Source: Arthrobacter terricola
GTDB taxonomy: Bacteria > Actinomycetota > Actinomycetes > Actinomycetales > Micrococcaceae
Assembly (NCBI RefSeq): GCF_004354015.1
Contig: NZ_SMRU01000033.1
Coordinates: 1 to 52,184, forward strand
Length of the DNA stretch: 52,184 nt
Direction of reading: 5' to 3'
The notes beneath the pieces were generated by a model, which saw only the letters and a list, made by a program, of their open reading frames with translations, searched no databases and was not told the DNA's origin. Numbering within the stretch: position 1 is the stretch's first letter; every line of letters begins with the position of its first letter. Both the position numbers and the translations under genes were made by a program. Of this stretch, positions 41,967 through 49,782 are shown piece by piece.

Positions 41967-42896
41967 ATGACGCCTTCCCAGCCACCTTCGCTCCCTGAAA
42001 AGGGAGACCTCTGGCGCACCGATCAACTCCACGCATACGGCCTCAATTCCCGTGCAATCCTGCTGCTGGTGCGTCACGGCAAGCTTGTCCGGCTACGATA
42101 CGGCTGCTACATCCGCGGCACGATCTGGGAGAAGCAATCCGCGTCGGTCCGCAGCAGGCAGCTGATACACGCGCATGCGCACGGAACGCTCACGACGTCG
42201 GCGGGAGACTTCGCATATAGCCACACCTCGGCAGCGCGGCTCCACCGCCTCTTCCTCTGGAATGTTGACGACCTCATCCACATCCTGCTGCGGGTCCGGC
42301 CGTCCAGCGAGCGCCTTGGCAAGGACGTTCGCGGACACACCAGGCCTTTCGACGAGACGGACATCGTGACAATCGGGAGCTTACGGGTCACGTCCTTGGA
42401 GCGGACGGCAGTGGATTGCGGCATGCTGCTGAGCTACAAGCACGCGCTGGTGCTCATGGACCATGCGCTCAGGCTTGGCGCTGATCGTGGGCTATTGCAG
42501 GCCATGGCTGACGCGTTGGATGGCCGACGCGGCGTCAGGTACCTTCGAAAAGCCTTGCTCAACGCCGATCCGCGATCCGAGTCGGCCGGCGAAACCTTGT
42601 GCCGCGAACTCATCTCGCGGCTGAAGTTGCCCATGCCTGAACCGCAAGTCAAGGTGCTGAGCCGGGCAGGTCGGCATCGGATGGACTTTGCCTGGCGGGA
42701 GGCAAAGGTCGCATTGGAATTCGATGGCGAAACCAAGTACTTCGATTTCAAGCCAACCGCCAAGGTGATCTTCGAGGAGCGACGCCGGGAGAAGGCCCTT
42801 ATCGAGGACGGTTGGCGTTTCGTCCGTGTGGAGTGGAAGCAACTCTTTCGCGAGCAGGAATTCAAGAACCGAGTGCTGAATGCGCTCCGTCGATAG
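41967..42896 (+). CDS. AbiEi-like N-terminal domain with VSR/DUF559-type nuclease domain
   Basis: The 309-aa protein has an N-terminal helix-turn-helix part (LWRTDQLHAYGLNSRAILLL, LVRLRYGCYIR) like the AbiEi antitoxin domain of type IV toxin-antitoxin systems. The C-terminal part (about 195-305) resembles VSR/DUF559 endonucleases of the PD-(D/E)XK fold: Glu in SAGETLCRELI, Asp in RHRMDFAW, Glu-x-Asp in ALEFDGETKY, and WRFVRVEWKQL. No AbiEii toxin gene is beside it. It is bracketed by two direct copies of a 70-base palindromic repeat, so it may be a mobile cassette. No ribosome site stands out before the ATG at 41967. Confidence 0.75.
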   Translation: MTPSQPPSLPEKGDLWRTDQLHAYGLNSRAILLLVRHGKLVRLRYGCYIRGTIWEKQSASVRSRQLIHAHAHGTLTTSAGDFAYSHTSAARLHRLFLWNVDDLIHILLRVRPSSERLGKDVRGHTRPFDETDIVTIGSLRVTSLERTAVDCGMLLSYKHALVLMDHALRLGADRGLLQAMADALDGRRGVRYLRKALLNADPRSESAGETLCRELISRLKLPMPEPQVKVLSRAGRHRMDFAWREAKVALEFDGETKYFDFKPTAKVIFEERRREKALIEDGWRFVRVEWKQLFREQEFKNRVLNALRR

Positions 42897-42903
42897 ACCA
42901 CCG

Positions 42904-42973
42904 CCGTCGAAATCGCTGGAATGCGCCCGGGTCGCCGAAAGGTTCGGGCGAGCCGGCACCATTCCAGCGAACT
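42904..42973. repeat. Palindromic repeat, copy 2, after the AbiEi-like gene
   Basis: This copy starts 8 bases after the AbiEi-like stop and 1,071 bases from copy 1, in the same orientation. Its 56-base core (42914-42969) has perfect arms CGCTGGAATG and CATTCCAGCG. Compared with copy 1, a C-G pair is replaced by T-A, a compensatory change. It sits between convergent genes and could stop both. Confidence 0.75.
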
Positions 42974-42989
42974 CGCGCCTGCGAAGCCC

Positions 42990-44519
42990 TCAGGGGCGGT
43001 CCGCGGTGGTCACGCCGATCACCAAGAGCACCAGGTTCAGGACCACCGCCGGCATCACCAAGGGCTCCGGGGCATTGAACAGCATTCCCAGGGCCAAGGG
43101 AACCAAGGCGGAGAGGCACAAAACGTAGCCTCGGATCCTCGTGCCCAACATCGCGGGGCCGCTCCTGCCCAGCTGCATGAGGTACACGAGCTTGGTCAGG
43201 TCTTCCTGTTGACGGAAGGCACGGCGCAGCATTCCCGCTCCGAGGCCACCACCTGCGGCAGCGCCCAGGACCATGAGTTCGGCATGGAAACCGCCAGCCA
43301 GCACGAAAAATCCGGCAGCCGCCGTCGTCCATATCCCCATGAGCACCACCGGGAGCGTGGCGTGGATCCAGCGCGAGGTCGTCCTGGAGATGGGCAGGAG
43401 GGCGTCGAGGCTCGGGGCCATGCGCAACTGCCACAGCGGGCCCGCGATCGCTGTGGAGGAGAAGACCGCCGCGGCCAGCAATACCGGGAGCAAGACAATG
43501 GGCGAACCAAAGGTCCGGACCAACCCGACCAATGGAACGACGGCGAGACCCAGGACCCAGCGCCACAACCTTGCGGGCTGTCGTACGAGGACCGTCGCTT
43601 CGGCGTGCAACAACGCGCCGGCCGGTGTGGTGGGCACTCCGGGGAGCTTGGCCCTGCTGCGTTTGCCACCGCTGGAGAGGGACGCACTCAACTCGCCTGT
43701 GTCCATCAGGGTCAGCGCAGCTTGGACATGTCCCCTGGCAGCCCCGGCCTTGAGCAGCGACGAGGTCCGAACATTGGACAGCTTGTTTCGCATGCCCACG
43801 GCTGTCGCGATCAGGACCGCTGCAGGGGCAATGGCAAAAAGCCACGATCCTTCGAGCGTTCCGAACAGCAAGGCGCCAAGTCCGGCCGCGAGCACCGCTG
43901 CGACGGTTGTGATGGCTCGGCCTTGCTGCCGACCGGGCGTGCGGGCTGGCAACGCCGACAAACGGGACTGCGCGAACGCGGCCAAGGAAAGGATCGCGGC
44001 ACCGGTGAGCGCACCCGCGAAAATCTGTCCGGCGAGCACTCCTGCGCTCGAACCACGCACAATCGCGACCGGCACGGTTGCAAGGCCACCGACCACAGCC
44101 GCGGCGCCCATCGCCCGACGCAGGCCCCGGGCCAAGAGAGGTTCGCGGTCAATCGCGAGTGAGTACCACCAATGGCGTTGGTTCGCCGTAATGGCCAAAG
44201 GCCCGAGTCGTCCGGCGACCCAGAACGCTGCGAGGCCGAGGAGCGCGAACGTGGCCCCAAGGCCGTATTCAACCGGAACTACTCCGTAACCCTCGCGGAG
44301 AAGATGGCCTCCAAAGCCGTGGTTCGCGGCAGCGGTAAGACCGTTGAGCAAACCGGTCGCGTAGATCAGGGCAACGCCGAATGTCAGGAACTGCACATAG
44401 AGTTCGCCGAGCCGTGACCACAGCGATTGACCACGCGGGCGGATGACCCGTCGCGTGGCACGCTCGGGGTCGAAGCTCACTGTCTCCAAGGAAGCCACGG
44501 CTGCGCTGGACATGCTCAC
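42990..44519 (-). CDS. ABC transporter permease, DUF6297-like
   Basis: The 509-aa product is very hydrophobic with about 10-12 membrane helices (for example LYVQFLTFGVALIYATGLLN and ATFALLGLAAFWVAGRLG). It is placed in the DUF6297 class of actinobacterial permeases by its partner and layout; I cannot see a substrate. The GTG start at 44519 overlaps the ATPase stop in a GTGA; an ATG at 44513 is possible. Together with the ATPase gene it forms a two-gene exporter-like ABC system. The 3' end faces the palindromic repeat at 42904. Confidence 0.75.
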   Translation of the reverse strand: MSMSSAAVASLETVSFDPERATRRVIRPRGQSLWSRLGELYVQFLTFGVALIYATGLLNGLTAAANHGFGGHLLREGYGVVPVEYGLGATFALLGLAAFWVAGRLGPLAITANQRHWWYSLAIDREPLLARGLRRAMGAAAVVGGLATVPVAIVRGSSAGVLAGQIFAGALTGAAILSLAAFAQSRLSALPARTPGRQQGRAITTVAAVLAAGLGALLFGTLEGSWLFAIAPAAVLIATAVGMRNKLSNVRTSSLLKAGAARGHVQAALTLMDTGELSASLSSGGKRSRAKLPGVPTTPAGALLHAEATVLVRQPARLWRWVLGLAVVPLVGLVRTFGSPIVLLPVLLAAAVFSSTAIAGPLWQLRMAPSLDALLPISRTTSRWIHATLPVVLMGIWTTAAAGFFVLAGGFHAELMVLGAAAGGGLGAGMLRRAFRQQEDLTKLVYLMQLGRSGPAMLGTRIRGYVLCLSALVPLALGMLFNAPEPLVMPAVVLNLVLLVIGVTTADRP

Positions 44520-45202
44520 TGGCGGATCCTCGCAACTGCGGCGTCGGTATCGACCAGGCGCGCACCGCCGTCGTCGACTATGACCGCTGAGGTGCAGGAC
44601 GCCCGGGCGACGTCGGCATCATGGGTGACCAGTACGACGGCGGCACCCGCCTTCGCGGTGCGGGCGATCCGCTGCGCGAGCAAGCCGCGCATGCGGGTGT
44701 CGAGCCGCTGCTCGGGTTCGTCCAGGACAAGGAGATCGAACGGCCGGATAAATGCTGAAGCCAAGAGGAGCTTGCGGCGTTGGCCGGAGGAAAGCTGGTC
44801 CGGAAAGGCGTCTGCCACGGGATGGAGCTCGAAGAAATCGATCTCTCCCTCCACAGCTTTGTCCGGGTTGGCCAGTCCGTGCCCGCGCGCCACGAGCGAG
44901 AGGTGCTCGCGGACCGTGAGCGAGTCGAAGTAGGCGTCCTCGTCCAACAGCACCGAAACCCGACGACGGAACAGGGCCGAGCGGTCGTCGGGCAACAACC
45001 CCAAAACGTGGGAATCGCCGTCGACCGCGGCCTGGGCGCCGATCATCGTTCGGAGCAGGGTTGATTTTCCGGCGCCGTTTTCCCCCACCATCCCGAGCAC
45101 TTGGCCGGGGAAAACTTCGACGTCGAGCGGGCCGCATACTGCGTGCTCGCCATAACCTGCAACAAGATTCTCGGCCGTCAACACGGCAGTCCTCGGGCTC
45201 AT
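44516..45202 (-). CDS. ABC transporter ATP-binding protein
   Basis: The 228-aa ATPase has Walker A GENGAGKST, the ABC signature LSSGQRRKL, Walker B LLVLDEP and the H-loop VTHDAD. These mark an intact ATP-binding subunit. A GTGA overlap with the permease gene shows translational coupling. The substrate is unknown; the single ATPase with a single long permease favours export. The ATG at 45202 begins MSPRTAVLTAENLV. Confidence 0.9.
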   Translation of the reverse strand: MSPRTAVLTAENLVAGYGEHAVCGPLDVEVFPGQVLGMVGENGAGKSTLLRTMIGAQAAVDGDSHVLGLLPDDRSALFRRRVSVLLDEDAYFDSLTVREHLSLVARGHGLANPDKAVEGEIDFFELHPVADAFPDQLSSGQRRKLLLASAFIRPFDLLVLDEPEQRLDTRMRGLLAQRIARTAKAGAAVVLVTHDADVARASCTSAVIVDDGGARLVDTDAAVARIRQ

Positions 45203-45382
45203 GGTTCGAAACTACCGGACTTCCTTGCGATTCCCATGGGACTCGTGGGCCGACGCCCGCGCCATCGGTGCAAGAATTGGTGAGGCTCCGCGGTTTCCCA
45301 GCGGGTCCACCCTCCAGTGCTAATACAGCGGGGCATCGTGATCACTCCGGCGCCTGCGCGAACCACTACGAATGGACAACCG

Positions 45383-46084
45383 ATGACCTCGCCCCTAGAA
45401 CCCCAAACCGCGACGAAACCCGCGCCCCGTTTCGCCTCGATCGGCTCGCCCTATTTCGGCATCATGCTGGCCATCATGGCCGTGGTGTTGATCCTGTCCA
45501 ATATCGGCGCGTCAAAGGGCGTGGCGTTCGGTCCCATCATTACTGACGGCGGCTTCTTCCTCTTCCCGCTCGCCTACATCCTCGGCGACGTCATGAGCGA
45601 GATCTACGGCTTCAAGGTTGCCCGCAAGGCCATCATCACCTCGTTCGCACTCTCCGCGTTTGCCTCGCTGTGCTACTGGATCATCATCGCTCTGCCCGGC
45701 TTCACCGACGATTACGGCACCGCCAAGCAGGCCGCCATCGAAGGTGCGCTCGGACCGGTTCCGCAAATCGTCCTCGCATCCTTGCTCGCGTTCCTCGCCG
45801 GACAGACCATCAATTCCCTGATCCTGGTCAAGATGAAAGCCCGCTCCGGCGAAAAAACGCTGTGGGCCCGGCTCATGGGTTCCTCCGGAGTGGGCGAATT
45901 CGTCGACACCCTCATCTTCTGCAGCATTGCGGCTTCGGTCATCGGCATCACGGACTTCGCCGGCTTCGTCAATTACGTCCTGGTCGGCTTCGTCTACAAG
46001 GTCGCGGTGCAATACGTCCTGGTTCCGGTGACATCGTTGGTGATCGGTTGGATCAAGAAGCGCGAACCCAGCTACTGGGCCTGA
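45383..46084 (+). CDS. yhhQ: Queuosine precursor transporter (YhhQ/VUT family)
   Basis: The 233-aa protein has about six membrane helices and the YhhQ pattern: VVLILSNIGASKGVAFGP, GGFFLFPLAYILGDVMSEIYGF followed by KVARKAII (shown in parts), and SSGVGEFVDTLIFCSIAASV near the C-terminus. YhhQ imports the queuosine precursors preQ0/preQ1. With tgt nearby this suggests salvage of a precursor rather than full synthesis. The ATG at 45383 (MTSPLEPQ) is chosen; a longer frame starting at 45317 runs through non-coding sequence. The 180-base gap upstream shows no riboswitch that I can identify. Confidence 0.85.
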   Translation: MTSPLEPQTATKPAPRFASIGSPYFGIMLAIMAVVLILSNIGASKGVAFGPIITDGGFFLFPLAYILGDVMSEIYGFKVARKAIITSFALSAFASLCYWIIIALPGFTDDYGTAKQAAIEGALGPVPQIVLASLLAFLAGQTINSLILVKMKARSGEKTLWARLMGSSGVGEFVDTLIFCSIAASVIGITDFAGFVNYVLVGFVYKVAVQYVLVPVTSLVIGWIKKREPSYWA

Positions 46085-46130
46085 GCTGGCCACTACTGAC
46101 AATCGTCGTGCGCGGGCGTACGGTACAGCC

Positions 46131-46670
46131 ATGCGCCGCGATGACCTTGAACACGCGATCCGGGCTGCCGCCGAAGTAATTCATGAGGACCGGGTGATCG
46201 TGCTTGGCAGCCAATCCATTCTTGGTTCCTACACCGAGGAGCAACTGCCCGCATCGATTGTCACGTCCGACGCCGTGGACATCGCCCCGTTTTCCGATGA
46301 CGAGGCGGGCTCCCTGGCGGACAGCATCGATGCCGCCCTGGGCGAATGGTCCCCGTTCCATAAGGAGTTCGGCTTCTACATCCAAGCCGCCGAAAGGGAA
46401 ACGGCTGTGCTCCCGGCGGACTGGGACTACCGGCTGGTAGGGGTGCGCAGCGAACGGACCCGCAACAGCACCGGACTTTGCCTCGATCCGTACGATCTCT
46501 GCGCCGCGAAACTCATTGCCGGACGGCCGACCGACCACGCCTTCGTCGTGGCCCTCATCGAATCATCGCTCATCGTTCCTTCCGAACTGGTTGCGAGGAT
46601 CAGGCTCATCGATCCGGCGGAACCTCGCCGCGACGCTGCCCTGTCATGGGCGATGTCGGTCGGCCGGTAG
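46131..46670 (+). CDS. DUF6036 nucleotidyltransferase-like protein
   Basis: The 179-aa protein has a nucleotidyltransferase-type start: HEDRVIVLGSQSILGSYTEE (GSQS motif) followed by a later Asp pair in TSDAVDIAPFSDDEAG. The remainder, DYRLVGVRSERTRNSTGLCL and the helical tail with AAKLIAGRPTDHAFV, matches the DUF6036 plan. Relatives act as toxins or modifying enzymes in some toxin-antitoxin systems; no partner gene is visible beside it. The ATG at 46131 lies 6 bases behind TACGGT, suggesting a leaderless start. It converges on the RamB-like gene (11 bases). Confidence 0.75.
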   Translation: MRRDDLEHAIRAAAEVIHEDRVIVLGSQSILGSYTEEQLPASIVTSDAVDIAPFSDDEAGSLADSIDAALGEWSPFHKEFGFYIQAAERETAVLPADWDYRLVGVRSERTRNSTGLCLDPYDLCAAKLIAGRPTDHAFVVALIESSLIVPSELVARIRLIDPAEPRRDAALSWAMSVGR

Positions 46671-46681
46671 CGCACCGGCTG

Positions 46682-48163
46682 CTACCGCGAGTGCGCCTCC
46701 AAAAACGCGTACACCTCGGTCTCGTCCACGCCGGGGAAGGCGCCCGGAGGCATGGCGGCGAGAAGGTGCGAATGGGCCCGCGCGGACGGCCAGGCGTTGC
46801 CGGCCCACGAAGAAGCCAACGACGCCGGCGGGCGCTTGCAGCAGTTCGGGTCGGGGCACGTCGAAGTAGCCCGCGCCGTCGTCTCCCTCCCGCGGAACCA
46901 CTTCACGTGCTGGTACGGGACCCCGATGCTGAGCGAGAACTCCCCCGCCGCCGAGCGCTCCGTGCGTGCCGTGCACCAATACGTGCCGGACACCGTGTCC
47001 GTGTATTGGCTGTAGGCGCTGAACTTGTCCGGGACGTCGAACACGGCCCGCGATGTCCATGCCCTGCACGAAGGCTGTCCCTCGATGGCGCCCGTGTGGT
47101 CCTGGGGGAACGCCACGCCGTCGTTCTCGTAGGCCTTGTAGATGATCCCGCTCTGGTGGGTTTTCTGGAAGTGCGTGGTGATCCCCAGGTGCTTCGTGGC
47201 GAGGTTCGTGAAGCGGTGAGCCGCGGTTTCGTAGGACACCGCGAAGGCGTCCCGGATGTCCTCGACGGCGATTTCCTTGGCCGCTTTCGCCTTTTGGAGG
47301 AACTCGACGGTGGCATGCTCGGGCAGGAGCAGCGCCGCGGCGAAGTAGTTGGTGGCCACGCGCTGCGCCAGGAAATCGCCGTAGTTGCGCGGCGTCTCGT
47401 GGCCCAGGACGTAGTGGCCCAAGGCCTGCAGGAGCACCGAACGGGGGTCATGGTCCTGCCGCTGGCTCTGCGTGAGATAAATTCTGCGATTCTTCAAATC
47501 GGTCACTGAACGCGTGGAATGGGGCAAATCACCCACATGGTGCAGCGTGAATCCGAGGTTCTCGGCGATGTCCGCGATGACGTGCTGGCTCAACGGTCCG
47601 GAGGTGTAGCCGACGCCCTTGAGCACCTTCTGCGCCTCGGCCTCATACTCGGGGAAATAGTTGCCGCGCTCACGCATCATGGCACGCAACTCGCCGTTCG
47701 CACGCCGGGCTTCTTCCGGCGTCGCGACCTGCTCGTTGAGCTTGCGTTCAAGCTCCTGCAGGAGCCCCACTTGCGACTCCAGCACGTCGAGCGGAAGCCG
47801 CGAACTGATGCGGATTTTGGGCAGGTTCAGCGACTCATACAGGGGTCCGCGCTGGTACCGTTCCAACTCGATTTCGAGGGCGGCGCGGCGGCTGGGCGGC
47901 TCGGCCCCGAGCAACTGGTCGATGCCCACGTTCAATGCGGCGGCGAGCTGTTTCAGCAAGCCGAGTTTCGGTTCGCGCTTGCCGTTCTCGATGAGGCTCA
48001 ACTGGCTGGGAGCGGTCCCGACGGCGGCACTCAAGTCGTCGAGCGTCAGTCCCGCCTGCTTGCGGAGATGGCGCACGCGGCGGCCCAGGCTGATGACGTC
48101 CAGTTCGGCGGTGGACGCCGGCGACGGCGGTGGTACTTCGCGGTTCCAGCTCACAGGTGACAT
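46682..48163 (-). CDS. ramB: RamB-like regulator (XRE HTH, ImmA/IrrE-like, short-chain acyl-CoA regulator domain)
   Basis: The 493-aa protein has an XRE helix-turn-helix at about residues 20-75 (LGRRVRHLRKQAGLTLDDLS and QLSLIENGKREPKLGLL). An ImmA/IrrE-like middle follows, whose metalloprotease motif is degenerate (QALGHYVLGHE where HExxH would be needed). The C-terminal DUF2083-type region ends with a CPDPNCCKRPP cluster. It resembles RamB, the regulator of acetate metabolism in corynebacteria, and it is divergent from aceA, supporting that role. The ATG at 48163 (MSPVSWN) is preferred; an ATG at 48190 preceded by GGAAAG is possible. The gap to aceA is 182 bases. Confidence 0.8.
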   Translation of the reverse strand: MSPVSWNREVPPPSPASTAELDVISLGRRVRHLRKQAGLTLDDLSAAVGTAPSQLSLIENGKREPKLGLLKQLAAALNVGIDQLLGAEPPSRRAALEIELERYQRGPLYESLNLPKIRISSRLPLDVLESQVGLLQELERKLNEQVATPEEARRANGELRAMMRERGNYFPEYEAEAQKVLKGVGYTSGPLSQHVIADIAENLGFTLHHVGDLPHSTRSVTDLKNRRIYLTQSQRQDHDPRSVLLQALGHYVLGHETPRNYGDFLAQRVATNYFAAALLLPEHATVEFLQKAKAAKEIAVEDIRDAFAVSYETAAHRFTNLATKHLGITTHFQKTHQSGIIYKAYENDGVAFPQDHTGAIEGQPSCRAWTSRAVFDVPDKFSAYSQYTDTVSGTYWCTARTERSAAGEFSLSIGVPYQHVKWFRGRETTARATSTCPDPNCCKRPPASLASSWAGNAWPSARAHSHLLAAMPPGAFPGVDETEVYAFLEAHSR

Positions 48164-48253
48164 TTCTTGAGAATACGCGAAGAAGTGCATTTCTTTCCAT
48201 GGTTTTCCTCTAGAAAGACCTTTGGAAGTGCTGAAAAGTAATAACCACGGAAA

Positions 48254-48298
48254 CCCCGACCGGACCCGTTGCAAAGGCGCAGCGACGTCCGGCCGGGG
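48254..48298 (+). promoter_or_regulatory. Hairpin with GCAAAG motif in the ramB/aceA intergenic region
   Basis: CCCCGACCGGA and TCCGGCCGGGG form a stem with one mismatch. The loop contains TTGCAAAG (48269-48276), which resembles half of the RamB box known from Corynebacterium. A similar CTTTGC, its reverse complement, occurs upstream of aceB at 50083-50088. Binding by the RamB-like protein is inference. Confidence 0.45.
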
Positions 48299-48345
48299 TG
48301 ACAAACCAGAAAACACGCATCAGCAGCGTCGAAGGAGACAGAACA

Positions 48346-49677
48346 ATGACCGCAGCATTTGAACCAGCGCAGCCCACGTCCGCTCAGCAGACCGCAACCG
48401 AGCAGGCCGCCGCGCTGGAACTCGAATGGGCTGCCAACCCGCGTTGGGAAGGCGTCACCCGCGATTACTCGGCCACCGACGTCGTCCGCCTCCGCGGCCG
48501 CGTCTCCGAAGAACACACCCTGGCCCGCCGCGGTTCCGAAAAGCTCTGGAAGCAGCTCACCGAGGAAGCACCCACAGGCGGATACACCAACGCGCTCGGC
48601 GCCCTCACCGGAAACCAGGCCGTCCAGCAGGTCAAGGCCGGCCTGCGCGCCATCTACCTTTCCGGCTGGCAGGTCGCGGCCGATGCGAACAACTCCGGCC
48701 ACACCTACCCGGACCAGTCGCTCTACCCGGCCAACTCGGTCCCCACCGTTGTCCGCCGCATCAACAACGCCCTGCTGCGCGCGGACCAGATCGAGTTTTC
48801 CGAGGGCATCCAGAGTGTCGGGGACTGGCTGGTCCCGATCGTCGCCGACGCCGAAGCAGGTTTCGGCGGCCCGCTGAACGCCTACGAACTCATGAAATCC
48901 ATGATCCAGGCCGGCGCCGCGGGCGTGCACTGGGAAGACCAGCTCGCCTCGGAAAAGAAGTGCGGCCACCTCGGCGGCAAGGTCCTCATCCCCACGCAGC
49001 AGCACATCCGCACGCTGAACGCCGCCCGCCTGGCAGCCGACGTCGCCGGCACCCCGACCGTCGTCATCGCCCGCACCGACGCCGAGGCAGCAACGCTGAT
49101 CACCTCCGACGTCGACGAGCGGGACCAGCAGTTCATCACCGGCGAACGCACCGCTGAAGGTTTCTACAAGGTCCGCAACGGCATCGAACCCTGCATCGCC
49201 CGCGCCAAGGCCTACGCCCCGTACTCCGACCTCATCTGGATGGAAACGGGCACCCCGGACCTGGAACTGGCCCGCAAGTTCGCCGAATCCGTCAAGGCCG
49301 ATTTCCCGGACCAGATGCTTTCCTACAACTGCTCGCCGTCCTTCAACTGGAAGAAGCACCTCGACGACGCCACGATTGCCAAGTTCCAGCGCGAACTCGG
49401 CGCCATGGGCTTCACGTTCCAGTTCATCACCCTGGCCGGCTTCCACGCTCTGAACTACTCGATGTTCGACCTCGCCCACGGCTACGCCCGCGAAGGCATG
49501 AGCGCCTACGTCGAACTCCAGGAAAAGGAATTCGCCTCCGAATCCCGCGGCTACACCGCAACCAAGCACCAGCGCGAAGTCGGCACCGGCTACTTCGACG
49601 ACATCGCCACTGCGCTCAACCCGAACGCATCCACCCTGGCCCTGGTGGGATCCACCGAAGAAGGCCAATTCCACTAA
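48346..49677 (+). CDS. aceA: Isocitrate lyase
   Basis: The 443-aa enzyme carries the catalytic KKCGH motif (Lys204-Cys206-His208) in ASEKKCGHLGGKVLIPT, the metal/substrate loops VADAEAGFGGPLNAYEL and IARTDAEAATLI, and the C-terminal YSMFDLAHGYAREGM. It splits isocitrate to glyoxylate and succinate, the first step of the glyoxylate shunt. The ATG at 48346 has AAGGAG 9 bases upstream. It is divergent from ramB and upstream of aceB, with a 216-bp inverted-repeat element between. Confidence 0.95.
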   Translation: MTAAFEPAQPTSAQQTATEQAAALELEWAANPRWEGVTRDYSATDVVRLRGRVSEEHTLARRGSEKLWKQLTEEAPTGGYTNALGALTGNQAVQQVKAGLRAIYLSGWQVAADANNSGHTYPDQSLYPANSVPTVVRRINNALLRADQIEFSEGIQSVGDWLVPIVADAEAGFGGPLNAYELMKSMIQAGAAGVHWEDQLASEKKCGHLGGKVLIPTQQHIRTLNAARLAADVAGTPTVVIARTDAEAATLITSDVDERDQQFITGERTAEGFYKVRNGIEPCIARAKAYAPYSDLIWMETGTPDLELARKFAESVKADFPDQMLSYNCSPSFNWKKHLDDATIAKFQRELGAMGFTFQFITLAGFHALNYSMFDLAHGYAREGMSAYVELQEKEFASESRGYTATKHQREVGTGYFDDIATALNPNASTLALVGSTEEGQFH

Positions 49678-49703
49678 CCCACTTCCGACGGCGGACCGGG
49701 CTT

Positions 49704-49749
49704 CACCAGCGGTCTGGTCACCAGCGGTCTGGTCACCACCGACCCTGGT
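49704..49749. repeat. 15-base tandem repeat after aceA
   Basis: CACCAGCGGTCTGGT occurs twice at 49704-49718 and 49719-49733. A third diverged unit (CACCACCGACCCTGGT) follows. Confidence 0.65.
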
Positions 49750-49782
49750 CACCGCCGGCCTGCGGACCGGCAATGCTCTGCC

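Noticed and set aside
45195..45215. GGTTCGAAAC resembling a tRNA T-loop
   Set aside because: No acceptor stem, D-arm or anticodon arm can be drawn around it; it is the ABC ATPase start region.
45203..45382. Possible preQ1 riboswitch before yhhQ
   Set aside because: I could not find the conserved preQ1 aptamer core or an A-rich tail; only ordinary GC-rich hairpins are present.
46682..48316. 544-codon start for the RamB-like protein
   Set aside because: The upstream codons read through the intergenic control region; family-like sequence begins after MSPVSWN or MHFFAYS.
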